Of a DNA stretch of 64,000 nt, positions 55,396 through 63,054 are shown piece after piece. This DNA comes from Viridibacillus arenosi (GTDB taxonomy: Bacteria > Bacillota > Bacilli > Bacillales_A > Planococcaceae). The DNA lies in the NCBI RefSeq assembly GCF_001955655.1, contig NZ_MSPW01000012.1, positions 83,874-147,873 of the forward strand, written 5' to 3'. Positions within the stretch are counted from its first letter, which is position 1. Each line of letters begins with the position of its first letter. A program made the position numbers and the translations under genes. The notes under the pieces are model-generated. The model saw only the letters and a list, made by a program, of their open reading frames with translations, had not been told where the DNA came from and searched no databases.

Positions 55396-55665
55396 GTGGC
55401 GAAAAAGAAAATATTAGTACCTGACGCTCGCGAAGAATTAGACAAATTAAAATCTCGAGTTATGAAAGACATGGGTTATGTTGTAGATAGCAACAATCCT
55501 AATAATGTAAAATACGAAATTGCAGATGAGTTAAATATTCCACTGAATAAGGGATATAACGGAAAACTTACTTCTGAAGAGGCCGGAAAAATAGGTGGAC
55601 CGATTGGCGGCAATATGGTTAAAGAATTGGTAAGATTGGCACAAGAACAAATGCTTAAAAAATGA
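55396..55665 (+). CDS. Alpha/beta-type small acid-soluble spore protein
   Basis: 89 aa DNA-protecting spore protein. KKKILVPDAREELDKLKSRVM at the start is longer than in classical SASPs; VKYEIADELNI contains the germination protease (GPR) site; GYNGKLTSEEAGKIGGPIGG (the conserved GxLTSxxxGxxGGxxGG) and VKELVRLAQEQM follow. Made in the forespore under sigma-G; I could not place a convincing sigma-G promoter. GTG start after AAAGGAG. Confidence 0.92.
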   Translation: MAKKKILVPDAREELDKLKSRVMKDMGYVVDSNNPNNVKYEIADELNIPLNKGYNGKLTSEEAGKIGGPIGGNMVKELVRLAQEQMLKK

Positions 55666-55723
55666 AGCTGATACAAGTATCAGCCACTAGTTAACCACTC
55701 AGACAAAAACTCTAAAATAAATA

Positions 55724-55761
55724 ATCCAAAGAAAAATGAATTGTTTTTCTTTGGATCTTTT
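55724..55761 (+). terminator. Terminator of the SASP gene
   Basis: Perfect 13-bp stem ATCCAAAGAAAAA/TTTTTCTTTGGAT (55724-55736, 55744-55756), then CTTTTT. A smaller GCTGATAC/GTATCAGC hairpin sits right at the stop codon (55667-55684). Confidence 0.85.
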
Positions 55762-55930
55762 TCATTTGCTCTGTTTGATGTAAATAGCCGGTCTTCGCCG
55801 CTATGCAGTACTCTATCCTCATTTCTTCGTCATAGAAATGGGAATTGGCGAAATGACTTACCTTGTTATGGTCAAAATACTCTCCATCCAGGGTTTAGGA
55901 TCTGAAAATTAGTTTCTTAAAAAAGAATAA

Positions 55931-56090
55931 CATTAATTAAGATATAACTATGCGACTCTATTATTATATAATGGAGCACCAATTGAAGTCATACAAAGTT
56001 TAATGGGAAACGTAAAAAGGGAAACAACTTGAATCTATGTTCAATTAAGTGGGAGGCATAGAAAAGAAGTTTATCAGAAATTCGTTTAAC
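55931..56090 (+). pseudogene. Decayed tyrosine recombinase C-terminal domain
   Basis: In one frame: H-stop-LRYNYATLLLYNGAP, then IEVIQSLMGNVKRETT, stop, IYVQLSGRHRKEVYQKFV, stop. This is the box II of XerC/D-type recombinases (HxLRHxFATxLLxNGAP, then the catalytic Tyr in IYVQLSG). Three lesions are seen: a stop (TAA at 55934) for the second residue, His to Tyr in LRH, and a stop (TGA at 56024-56026 region, consistent with CGA to TGA) just before the IY. It is inactive. The upstream part is lost. It lies just left of the repeat array that begins at 56587. Confidence 0.75.
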
Positions 56091-56225
56091 CAATGGAAAG
56101 AGTAGTATCTTAAAACCGTTGACCTTTTTACTATTGCTCTCGTTAGTTTAAGGGCAATGTTTCACAAATAAGGGAAAATAGATTATACTGAACTGACTAT
56201 CATATTTAAAAAGGAGGAATTTCCT

Positions 56226-56420
56226 ATGACCGAGAATAATCAATCCGAAGCACCAAAAAAGAAAATCAGCCTAAAAGAGGCAGTGAAGCAGCAGCTTGAA
56301 AACAAAAAGAACCAGTCTTCTCCTAATAAGGGGACAAAGAATGCCGACCTATCAACAAAAAAAATGAAAAGTCAGCAAACGAAAAAGACTAGCAATACCC
56401 GTAGAAAAATGGGTGTCTAA
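56226..56420 (+). CDS. Small lysine-rich hypothetical protein
   Basis: 64 aa, one quarter Lys, low complexity: KKKISLKEAVKQQLENKKN then a Ser/Thr/Lys-rich tail ending RRKMGV. AAAGGAGG lies 7-8 nt before the ATG, an excellent ribosome site, so it is probably translated. Family not recognised; disordered nucleic-acid-binding behaviour is plausible. Its stop overlaps the start of the next small frame. Confidence 0.6.
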   Translation: MTENNQSEAPKKKISLKEAVKQQLENKKNQSSPNKGTKNADLSTKKMKSQQTKKTSNTRRKMGV

Positions 56421-56514
56421 TGAGCTGACAAAATCGGGCATCTATCGCCACGATATCAAAGTCAAGATAATCGATGGTCAGATTAGAGCTGTACAGGAAA
56501 TTCGCACTATATAA
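56413..56514 (+). CDS. Possible second small ORF overlapping the lysine-rich gene
   Basis: 33 aa from a GTG that overlaps the preceding stop in another frame: VSNELTKSGIYRHDIKVKII then DGQIRAVQEIRTI. The sequence looks like a real alpha/beta element and the same frame stays open 15 codons further upstream, inside the lysine-rich gene. A terminator follows 10 bp after the stop, so transcription covers it. It could be translated by coupling or by frameshifting (one base change would fuse both); no ribosome site of its own. Confidence 0.4.
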   Translation: MSNELTKSGIYRHDIKVKIIDGQIRAVQEIRTI

Positions 56515-56523
56515 AAAAAGTGA

Positions 56524-56558
56524 AAAAGCATTCAAGGAACCCTTCCCTGAATGCTTTT
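56524..56558 (+). terminator. Terminator of the small-ORF transcript
   Basis: AAAAGCATTCA/TGAATGCTTTT perfect 11-bp arms with an inner AGG/CCT pair, then AAATTATTTTC. It ends the plus-strand unit 56226-56514. Confidence 0.8.
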
Positions 56559-56586
56559 AAATTATTTTCTTTATTCAATTTCTAAC

Positions 56587-56622
56587 TTCTTTAATTAAAC
56601 TGCTTCTTTAGTTGAATAAAAA
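56587..56622. repeat. Cassette repeat, left arm only (most decayed copy)
   Basis: CTTTAATTAAACTGCTTCTT then TAGTTGAATAAA matches the left palindrome of the repeat family (consensus TTCAACTAA-N9-TTAGTTGAA). It lies 78 bp downstream of the minus-strand gene 56700-57257. Confidence 0.55.
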
Positions 56623-56699
56623 TGGGGAATACTTTTTCTAACATAAGTCCATTAGTGGTTCGCCATGTTAGCTACCAATTTTTTCACCCTGATCATTCC

Positions 56700-57257
56700 T
56701 CATTTCTTTGAGGTCTTTTTTGTTTGACAAAAGATAAAATGATCATCATGATTCCAAATGTGCAGATGATCAGCACGGTATCCGCGAAGCCACAACACGC
56801 CGTTTATTTGTCTAAGATAAAAGCCTTTCGGAAAATCATCGTCTTCTTTTAGTATTTCCGATGCAATTGTGATGGAGCCGGAAGGAGCTTGATGTCGCTG
56901 TATAGGGCTCCCCGAATAACCTTCAGGCTGATCCAGATACTCGAGTCTTAAGTGAGCTCCTAACTCAAGTGGACACAATTCCAAACCAAGATCGCTCGCT
57001 CTTTTAAAAATCTGAGTCGTACTAGCTCCATCAGGAAAGCCAAGGTTGCTAACAGTTAGTTCAACAGTCTGCAGGCTGTACTTTGTATCAGAGGTCGTAA
57101 ATTTTTCATCAGCTATTAGCCTCTCTCCATACTCATTCATCAAAATAGAGTGTTGTTGCAATTTCTGGATAAGCTGCGATTTCGTAATTCCTCCAACCTC
57201 TACTGTTCTGGCGAGAACCGGGCAATCAGGGTATATTTTCTCGTTTTCGATACGCAT
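56700..57257 (-). CDS. Hypothetical protein
   Basis: 185 aa, no membrane or signal sequence. Segments ITKSQLIQKLQQHSILMNEY, CPLELGAHLRLEYLDQPEGY and FPKGFYLRQINGVLWLRGYR resemble a compact globular domain, and the last part (DHLHIWNHDDHFIFC) is His-rich. I do not recognise the family. AGGAG lies 9 nt before ATG. First gene of the minus-strand repeat-associated array. Confidence 0.65.
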   Translation of the reverse strand: MRIENEKIYPDCPVLARTVEVGGITKSQLIQKLQQHSILMNEYGERLIADEKFTTSDTKYSLQTVELTVSNLGFPDGASTTQIFKRASDLGLELCPLELGAHLRLEYLDQPEGYSGSPIQRHQAPSGSITIASEILKEDDDFPKGFYLRQINGVLWLRGYRADHLHIWNHDDHFIFCQTKKTSKK

Positions 57258-57429
57258 TCATAGTCACTCCTAACTAATCGGATATTTAGGCTGAAACCCG
57301 ATAAGGAAATGCCAAAATAATGGCCATGCCTAAATCCAATAATATATATATCAAATGAATAATTGCCCTTTTCGCACTTTTAAATAATCTATTAAAATTA
57401 TCCTAATTCCTTATTTTCAATTAAATAAA

Positions 57430-57502
57430 CCTTGTTTTACTAAACTGCTATGTTACTTTAATTATTTCGACAAAAAAAACGTTAATCCTCCTTGGATTAA
57501 CG
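57430..57502 (-). repeat. Cassette repeat, left arm plus terminator
   Basis: TTTTACTAAACTGCTATGTT then ACTTTAATT is a decayed left palindrome. It is followed by a perfect 9-bp stem CGTTAATCC/GGATTAACG (57480-57488, 57494-57502) with eight A on the left, i.e. a minus-strand terminator after the gene at 57544. No right palindrome is seen. Confidence 0.55.
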
Positions 57503-57543
57503 CCCTTGAAAATTAAAGATTGTTCGTGATGCAAAATTATTGT

Positions 57544-58251
57544 TTAACATCTTACATATTTGCGTTTGAAACCAAGCCTTCCTCTATCTACTTCCTTTTG
57601 AATACTTTCGAAAGCGTGTAGGAAACTACTTTTTTTCTTGTCCCGTTTGACTTCTACTGGACCTACTGTCTTTGCAGTTTCGACTGCCATTTCATGGAGG
57701 GGCAAATATGAAACCCCTACGGTATATAGGAAATTATTCATAGCAGATTTCGTTCGTTCTGGTGAAACATGAATCGTATTTTTCACAATTTCAATCATAT
57801 TGGCAATCTTACTTTCCGAAAATTCAACGTCTAAGCGATTCCCTAAAAGCCAACAGTAGCAACTCCAGCCTGCTGACATTCTAAGCTCTTCACCGCTTGC
57901 AATCCATTTATCAGCTACGACTTGTGCAATATCTGCTTCGGCTAAAGTTACTGCTACAACATAATCTGACAACATATAAAAATATGCCTCATCTATCCAA
58001 CGGTCAAAATCTGACTCAGTCATTGCTTTAGGATCTGCAATAATGCCTGCAAAGTACATTGCGTCGTAGTTTCCTGTGGCATAAAGCTCTTCAGCTAAAG
58101 ATTGATTTATTTTTATTTTCTTTGCAATTGGCTTCATTGCACCTGTAGCCACGCCAAATAGAGGTTCGTGCGCACCATTAGATATATACATTTTTTTTGT
58201 TCGTTCCTTGCTGAGGGCTTCAAGCTCCTGCATAACAGTTTGTAGATTCAT
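57544..58251 (-). CDS. AlkD-like DNA alkylation repair protein
   Basis: 235 aa, all helical, HEAT-like repeats as in DNA alkylation repair (AlkD/AlkC-type) proteins: AEELYATGNYDAMYFAGIIADP, FDRWIDEAYFYMLSDYVV, MSAGWSCYCWLLGN. Enzymes of this family excise positively charged alkylated bases. The catalytic Asp/Trp cannot be assigned with certainty. AAGGAGGTG precedes ATG. The C-terminal tail is basic (KKSSF, GFKRKYVRC). Confidence 0.75.
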   Translation of the reverse strand: MNLQTVMQELEALSKERTKKMYISNGAHEPLFGVATGAMKPIAKKIKINQSLAEELYATGNYDAMYFAGIIADPKAMTESDFDRWIDEAYFYMLSDYVVAVTLAEADIAQVVADKWIASGEELRMSAGWSCYCWLLGNRLDVEFSESKIANMIEIVKNTIHVSPERTKSAMNNFLYTVGVSYLPLHEMAVETAKTVGPVEVKRDKKKSSFLHAFESIQKEVDRGRLGFKRKYVRC

Positions 58252-58841
58252 CGTTTAGCACCTCCTTCTTTTTGGAGATTTACCCCCTTGATACTTAATC
58301 CCTTCGAATCCATTACATTTATCCTATAACAAAACTTACTATTTGTCATCAAAACCATCTCCTCAAAATGTAGGGAATGTATGTGGTAAGATAGTTGTTT
58401 TGGTAAGGTTAATACTGAAGATTCGCACCTATTTATAAAGAAAAGAGCCTTTATTTATTAGTCGATTCTATACAGTTTCTTATTCAAAACAGCTGTTAGT
58501 TTAAGTACATTAATTCAAAATCTATCTTGTTAGAATTCCATTCAATACTATGAGAAATACATCCCATACTTACTATTATTAATAGAATAAATAGTGTATT
58601 ATGTAATGATTTTGGCATTCAAAACTCTTTCTACTCTATGACTGACTAAAGCCTGCATCGCGGAGCCTCGCTATTGGGCACCAATCTATCTTTTCCCGCA
58701 ATGATAACACTTATGTTAGCTAATCCCTCATTTTAAATAGTGCTATAACTAACTATTATCAACATACTTAAACATAAGTTCCCCACATACCTTTCTCTAA
58801 TAACCTTAATTTAGTTTCTTTCTTCTTAACTCACTCACTCT
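58252..58841. other. Gene-free stretch with one partial repeat
   Basis: 590 bp between the AlkD-like and NUDIX genes. The only feature I can support is the partial cassette repeat at 58481-58515; the rest shows no coding pattern on either strand. Confidence 0.5.
58481..58515. repeat. Cassette repeat, right-arm fragment
   Basis: AACAGCTGTTAGTTTAAGTA followed by CATTAATTC resembles the tail of the fragments at 61405 and 63720 (GTTAG..TAAGTACATT). A decayed copy 327 bp downstream of the NUDIX gene, so the gene-repeat link is looser here. Confidence 0.4.
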
Positions 58842-59309
58842 CTACCTCAAAACAATCCATGATTTTATCTCATCTAAATTATTCAGAAAAAACTCCTTCG
58901 TCTCTGCTAGCTTCAGAAGTTCATCCACTTCATCAATCTTTACAAACACAACTTCACTAATTTCCTCCGTTTTTGGTTGCAACTGAGCCCTATCACCTAA
59001 AAACTCCAAGATAAACATATATGTGACTTGCCGTTCAAAACCTAGCTTTTCTTTCATAGCAGCTGGAAATTCAAATTCAAGCGTGCCTAGTTCGTCTATA
59101 ATCCGAAAATCGCTCGTCCCGGTTTCCTCATCGAGCTCCCTGAATAACGCTTCCTGAATATTCAGGTCATCTCTTTTTATGCCTCCCTTTGGAAAATCCC
59201 ATTCAGGTTTGACTTCCATCGGTTTTTCCATGTCCATTACTTTTCTTTTTTTCACTAACAGGATGGTATCTTCCGATTTAATAATGCCTCCTACAGCATA
59301 TCGAATCAT
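58842..59309 (-). CDS. NUDIX hydrolase
   Basis: 155 aa. NUDIX box GGIKRDDLNIQEALFRELDE followed by ETG (about residues 40-62), giving the pattern Gx5Ex7REUxEExGU except for Asn/Ile at one position. The protein begins RYAVGGIIKSEDTILLVKKR and ends with SWIVLR. It would cleave a nucleoside diphosphate linked to some group X; substrate unknown. ATG with a weak ribosome site (GGTGAAG). Confidence 0.88.
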   Translation of the reverse strand: MIRYAVGGIIKSEDTILLVKKRKVMDMEKPMEVKPEWDFPKGGIKRDDLNIQEALFRELDEETGTSDFRIIDELGTLEFEFPAAMKEKLGFERQVTYMFILEFLGDRAQLQPKTEEISEVVFVKIDEVDELLKLAETKEFFLNNLDEIKSWIVLR

Positions 59310-59474
59310 AGCTTCACCATTTCTTTTTCATTATTTTGTTTGGTTAGAATTTCGTCGTCTTCTTCTGTCGTCGAACACATCATTAAGTGATAAACATTTT
59401 TATGACAATCCTGATCCCTTATCATTTAAATTCACTCTATCCTAATTAGATTTTGCTTAAAAACTTCATTACCC

Positions 59475-59567
59475 TTTTCAACTAACCTGCTCCTTTAGTT
59501 GAATAAAAAAATGAGCCGTCTGAAGGGCTCAATAAACTTCTACTATAGCACCTGTTAGCTCGATGAA
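59475..59567. repeat. Cassette repeat, full copy E
   Basis: Left palindrome TTCAACTAACCTGCTCCTTT then AGTTGAA; a terminator hairpin with AAAAAAATGAGCC/GGCTC (59504-59531 region; minus-strand GAGCC..GGCTC then A and T7); right palindrome CTTCTACTATAGCACCTGTT then AGCTCGATG. It ends 11 bp from the stop of the DUF2716 gene. Confidence 0.75.
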
Positions 59568-59577
59568 CAAAGTCTCG

Positions 59578-60069
59578 TTATCCCTGCCTTAATATTTTTT
59601 GAAACATTCTTGGTCGATGTTTTTCAAAACCCTTTATCAATTCTTTTCCAAAAACAGTTATAGTTCTTTCCCAAGGGTGTCCTAAATATCCCCATTCAAA
59701 ATCTTTATGAATAAAGAAGTAATAATCGCCATTTGGGAAAATCGGTACTGTCCATTCATCGAATTCGTTTTTTTGAAATTCTAGATAGGGATTTATCCAA
59801 TAACATTCATGCTGCCAATCTAGTGCATAAATAAATTCATCTACTGACGTACATTCTTGAAAAACAAGTAATGCTTTTTCTTCCAAGTCATCATAGGCAT
59901 CCAAACCTTTATATTTGCCAAAGTATAGTGAGATATCGTAGGTAATAAAAGGGGTTGGTACTTTAAAAGATGGGAGATTGGTAGTACTTGGTTCAAACTT
60001 CAATTCGTCATATATTTTATTCCACACTTTTTCATCCTCTGCATTGGTTAGTTCAAGCCAGTTTTTCAT
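59578..60069 (-). CDS. DUF2716 family protein
   Basis: 163 aa globular protein: KNWLELTNAEDEKVWNKIYD at the start, VPTPFITYDISLYFGKY, IYALDWQHECYWINPY, and NGDYYFFIHKDFEWGYLGHP near the C-terminus, the aromatic-rich pattern of DUF2716. Function unknown. The ATG at 60069 has AAGGTGG 8 nt upstream. Repeat copy E lies directly downstream. Confidence 0.82.
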   Translation of the reverse strand: MKNWLELTNAEDEKVWNKIYDELKFEPSTTNLPSFKVPTPFITYDISLYFGKYKGLDAYDDLEEKALLVFQECTSVDEFIYALDWQHECYWINPYLEFQKNEFDEWTVPIFPNGDYYFFIHKDFEWGYLGHPWERTITVFGKELIKGFEKHRPRMFQKILRQG

Positions 60070-60112
60070 TTGAATGACCACCTTCTTTTGTAGTGTCTAT
60101 TATATCATTCCT

Positions 60113-60230
60113 GATTTAATTAACCTGCTACTATAGTTGAAGATTAACATAATCATACTAATGAGTTTCGTGAAGATATAAGCGTAAACCCTGCCCTAAA
60201 ATTAGGACAGGCTTTACATATAGTTACTGC
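60113..60230. repeat. Cassette repeat, decayed copy F with terminator
   Basis: Left palindrome TTTAATTAACCTGCTACTAT then AGTTGAAG (60113-60142). A minus-strand hairpin AGCCTGTCCT/AGGGCAGG (60188-60213) follows, and the region ends TATAGTTACTGC, whose TTA is the stop of the VOC gene at 60224. So the gene terminator and the repeat are joined. Confidence 0.55.
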
Positions 60231-60607
60231 TGTATTATCTGAATAAGGTTGCCACATGTATCGTCGAAGACAGCTATTGTGACTTCGCCCATTTTTGTAG
60301 GCTCCATAGTAAACTTCACGCCGTTTTTCAATAATCGTTCATACTCTTTACGAATATCTGCAACGCCAAACATTGTTGCTGGGATACCTTGTGCAAATAA
60401 ATTCTTTTGATATTCTTTGGCGGTCGGATTCTCATTAGGTTCTAGAACTATCTCTGTTCCGTCTTGGTCATCAGAAGAAACAAGCGTTATCCACCTAAAT
60501 TTCCCTTGGGGAACGTCATGCTTTTTTACAAAACCCAAGGTTTCAGAATAAAACTTCAGTGCCTTGTCTTGATCTTTTACGAATAAACTGGTAACAATAA
60601 TTTTCAT
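60224..60607 (-). CDS. VOC family protein
   Basis: 127 aa vicinal oxygen chelate fold: MKIIVTSLFVKDQDKALKFY and SETLGF in module 1, EIVLEPNENPTAKEYQ, then TIAVFDDTCGNLIQIIQQ in module 2. Sugar or drug-modifying relatives are common in resistance loci, but the substrate here is unknown. Ribosome site AAAGGAGG 8 nt before ATG. Ends inside repeat copy F. Confidence 0.85.
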   Translation of the reverse strand: MKIIVTSLFVKDQDKALKFYSETLGFVKKHDVPQGKFRWITLVSSDDQDGTEIVLEPNENPTAKEYQKNLFAQGIPATMFGVADIRKEYERLLKNGVKFTMEPTKMGEVTIAVFDDTCGNLIQIIQQ

Positions 60608-60941
60608 ACTGTTTTTCCTCCTTTGATATTTGCGGTGTAGGGCGGTGAACTACTAACAATCAGGCTATATACAAAACTACCCACACTTTCTTCAGAAGTC
60701 CTGTTCCTATAATACCCATTTTATTGAACAATTCAAAACACACTCTTGACTTCATCCACTTTCTATTCCTTATCTACGTAGAACAAAACCCGACTCCATT
60801 AGATAGAGTAGGGTTTATCGAGCTGGAATTATTTTTTAGTTAGACTTCAAATTGCACCTCTAAAAGTCCTGAGGCATTCTTTTTACTATTATCTAGCTAA
60901 TTTTCATGGTCAATAACCGTATGGGATCCATGACTTTCTTG
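60608..60941. other. Gene-free stretch
   Basis: Contains a hairpin AAACCC-ACTC/GAGT-GGGTTT (60786-60816) with an internal mismatch. I see no gene here. Confidence 0.4.
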
Positions 60942-61046
60942 CTAATCAAAGAAATCATCAAACCCCGAATTATTAAAACCGCTAACGGCTAGTTTATACT
61001 CTTGATCACTATATTTTTTTCTCTTCTCACGAACAACAGAGCTGTT
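60942..61046 (-). pseudogene. Coding-like gene remnant without a start
   Basis: Open for 34 sense codons between two stops, with no ATG/GTG/TTG: NSSVVREKRKKYSDQEYKLA then VSGFNNSGFDDFFD. The composition and the C-terminal acidic/aromatic end look like a real protein. I read it as the 3' remnant of a lost gene. No family recognised. Confidence 0.35.
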
Positions 61047-61094
61047 TCAAAAGCTCCCCTTAACAGAAGTTTACTTTTGTAACAGCTCCAGTTA

Positions 61095-61211
61095 CTATAT
61101 ATTACTTATTAGTTTTTGTTTATTTTCCGATTTTAACTCACTTGCATTTGCTACGTTACCTGTAGTTGCAAGAAGTAAAATGGAAGCAACCGTTAAAAAT
61201 AATTTCTTCAT
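61095..61211 (-). CDS. Small secreted prepeptide, Phr-like in layout
   Basis: 38 aa: MKKLFLTVASILLLATTG is a signal peptide with KK and a hydrophobic core; the likely cut is after NVANA, leaving SELKSENKQKLISNI. TTAGGAGGG lies 5 nt before ATG, an excellent ribosome site. The size (38 aa), signal sequence and short charged tail resemble Phr/PapR-type precursors, but no Rap/RRNPP receptor gene is in the window. Too short for the usual gene callers. Confidence 0.65.
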   Translation of the reverse strand: MKKLFLTVASILLLATTGNVANASELKSENKQKLISNI

Positions 61212-61404
61212 ATTAACCCTCCTAAATTATTATTTTATTGCTTTGTACTAATTCTATATTTTTATTACTGTATTGGGGTTATCTTTCTTAAATCAAATAT
61301 AGAGAGGGCGGTAACACTTCCTCTCTCTTTATTTTAGAATATTGATTAAAATGATGTTAATCTATAGGATTTATATAAAAGAGTTAGTTCATTTTAATGA
61401 GCCT

Positions 61405-61440
61405 TATTGAACTAAAGCACCCATTAGTTTAAGTACATTT
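61405..61440. repeat. Cassette repeat, right-arm fragment G
   Basis: ATTGAACTAAAGCACCCATT then AGTTTAAGTACATTT matches the right arm AAGCACCCGTTAGTT of full copies. It lies 67 bp downstream of the GNAT gene at 61507. Confidence 0.6.
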
Positions 61441-61506
61441 CTTCACAAACAAAAATATAACCAAATATAGTAGCACCCCGTTTGAAAAAGGTTGAACAAA
61501 AAAAGG

Positions 61507-62031
61507 TTAAACAAATTTATACATTAGTATATCATCCACATATAAGTCATCACTGAACTTAACTTCTTTAATTTTACGTCCTTCTTCAACAAATCCCATA
61601 CTTTTGTACAATTCGATAGCTCTTTGGTTTGTTGATAATACACCTAAACTAACTTTTTCTATTAATGTGTTATTCTCCGCCCAGTTTAAAAGTTCTTTTA
61701 TCAGAAGTTTACCAATGCCCTGATTGCGATACTCTTTTTTAACCATTGCCGTAAAAGAACCAGTGTGAGAAAGCCTTTTAGTACTTTTTGAGCGAAAAAC
61801 AATCATACCAACAATCTGCCCTCTGCATTCCGCTACGATTAGCTTTTCTTTATTGTTCTCTAAAATTTTCTCGATCCAGTTTCTTAGTTGCTCCGATGTT
61901 TGTTCATACTCTTCTATTACCGAAATCATAAATTCACCTTCTGAAAGAACCTCCTTTTGTAGTTCTAACACAGCTTCTGCATCATTTATGTTTCCTTTTC
62001 TTAGGGATACTTGGATACTTCTTTTCGTCAT
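61507..62031 (-). CDS. GNAT family N-acetyltransferase
   Basis: 174 aa: VSLRKGNINDAEAVLELQKE at the N-terminus, TAMVKKEYRNQGIGKLLIKE (the RxxGxG/A acetyl-CoA loop RNQGIG), VSLGVLSTNQRAIELYKSMG, and FVEEGRKIKEVKF. Substrate unknown. ATG preceded by AAGGGGG. Part of the same-strand gene-repeat array. Confidence 0.88.
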   Translation of the reverse strand: MTKRSIQVSLRKGNINDAEAVLELQKEVLSEGEFMISVIEEYEQTSEQLRNWIEKILENNKEKLIVAECRGQIVGMIVFRSKSTKRLSHTGSFTAMVKKEYRNQGIGKLLIKELLNWAENNTLIEKVSLGVLSTNQRAIELYKSMGFVEEGRKIKEVKFSDDLYVDDILMYKFV

Positions 62032-62090
62032 CTTTATTCCCCCTTACCTTTGCATATCTTGATATTACTTCTACAAATAGAAGTAAACTC

Positions 62091-62188
62091 CTTCTTAAAC
62101 TAACCTGCTTCGTTAGTTCAAGAAAGAAAAAAAGAGCTGCATATGCAACTCAATGATCTTCAAGTAAAGCACCCGTTAGTTGAATAAG
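62091..62188. repeat. Cassette repeat, full copy D
   Basis: Left arm CTTCTTAAACTAACCTGCTT then CGTTAGTTCAAG; terminator hairpin (minus-strand GAGTTGC-ATAT-GCAGCTC then TTTTTT); right arm CTTCAAGTAAAGCACCCGTT then AGTTGAATAAGG. It ends 11 bp before the stop of the gene at 62199. Confidence 0.8.
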
Positions 62189-62198
62189 GAATAGCAGT

Positions 62199-62624
62199 TT
62201 AATGGTATCGAAACCAAACAAACCATCCTTTTTCCTTACTTTTAGCTAAAAATATTTGACCTTGGGCTAAGTCAGCTCCAGGTGCTTTGGGGAAATCTAA
62301 ACGTACAAGCCATGACTTTTCAGCAATTTCTTTGCCACAAAAGGTTTTAGCCATTCCAAAATAGTCTTCTTCTATTTTATTACCAACTGTTTTAGGAAAA
62401 GGTTTGGCAGTTACTACATTCCACTTAGTATATAGGTCAGGTAAATCATCTAATCCAGTTCCATAAGTTTTTGGTATTAAAGTATTTAACGCTTCTATTA
62501 CCTCTTTTTTATCCTTAAGCGATGTTTTCTCTAATTCACTTAATACAGGACAATTTTTAGGCTGTGCATAAGCTTCAAATGATATCAAAGTAAATAAAGA
62601 TATGATTAAAATCAGTACATACAT
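62199..62624 (-). CDS. Hypothetical secreted protein
   Basis: 141 aa: hydrophobic signal sequence YVLILIISLFTLISFEAYAQ with the cut probably after YA, then a globular domain with one Cys pair possible (NCPVL, TFCGKE) and QIFLAKSKEKGWFVWFRYH at the C-terminus. The ATG lies 17 nt from AGAGGTG and gives a signal peptide with no positive charge; an in-frame ATC 12 bp upstream is 5 nt from that ribosome site and would add ILKK. Either a non-ATG start or a mutated one. Family unknown. Confidence 0.65.
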   Translation of the reverse strand: MYVLILIISLFTLISFEAYAQPKNCPVLSELEKTSLKDKKEVIEALNTLIPKTYGTGLDDLPDLYTKWNVVTAKPFPKTVGNKIEEDYFGMAKTFCGKEIAEKSWLVRLDFPKAPGADLAQGQIFLAKSKEKGWFVWFRYH

Positions 62625-62691
62625 TTTTTTTAAGATAAATTCACCTCTTTTCTAATTACTATCTCCAATTAGAAAAGAATTATTAATCCTT

Positions 62692-62782
62692 CTTCAACTA
62701 ACCTGCCCTGTTAGTTATATAAGAAAAAAGAGCTGCATATGCAACTCAATGATCTTCAAGTAAAGCTACCCGTTACTTCAAT
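62692..62782. repeat. Cassette repeat, full copy C
   Basis: Left arm CTTCAACTAACCTGCCCTGT then TAGTTATATAAG; the same terminator hairpin as in copies B and D; right arm CTTCAAGTAAAGCTACCCGT then TACTTCAATAGG (one inserted T). It ends 8 bp before the stop of the gene at 62790. Confidence 0.8.
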
Positions 62783-62789
62783 AGGATTT

Positions 62790-63005
62790 TTAATGAAGTC
62801 CATATCTTAGAATCTGTTCTCTGATTACCTCATTGCCAAATGTAAACCATATTAAAAGCAAGAAAACTATTACTCCCATCACAACACTAAACCATGCAAA
62901 ATACTTATTTTCCTTATTTATTAAGGGATATAGAACAATTAACAACGTACCAAAAGCAAGTGTAATTACGACCGAAAGTTGTCCTGTTAGTGTTTCGAAA
63001 ATCAT
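62790..63005 (-). CDS. Small two-span membrane protein
   Basis: 71 aa with two hydrophobic helices (LSVVITLAFGTLLIVLYPLI and WFSVVMGVIVFLLLIWFTF) joined by a short basic/acidic loop (NKENKYFA). Family not recognised. Good ribosome site (GGAGGT, 5 nt) before ATG. Confidence 0.65.
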   Translation of the reverse strand: MIFETLTGQLSVVITLAFGTLLIVLYPLINKENKYFAWFSVVMGVIVFLLLIWFTFGNEVIREQILRYGLH

Positions 63006-63054
63006 ATAATACCTCCATTCCTAGGAATACTTTAACATTATTTATTGATGCCTT

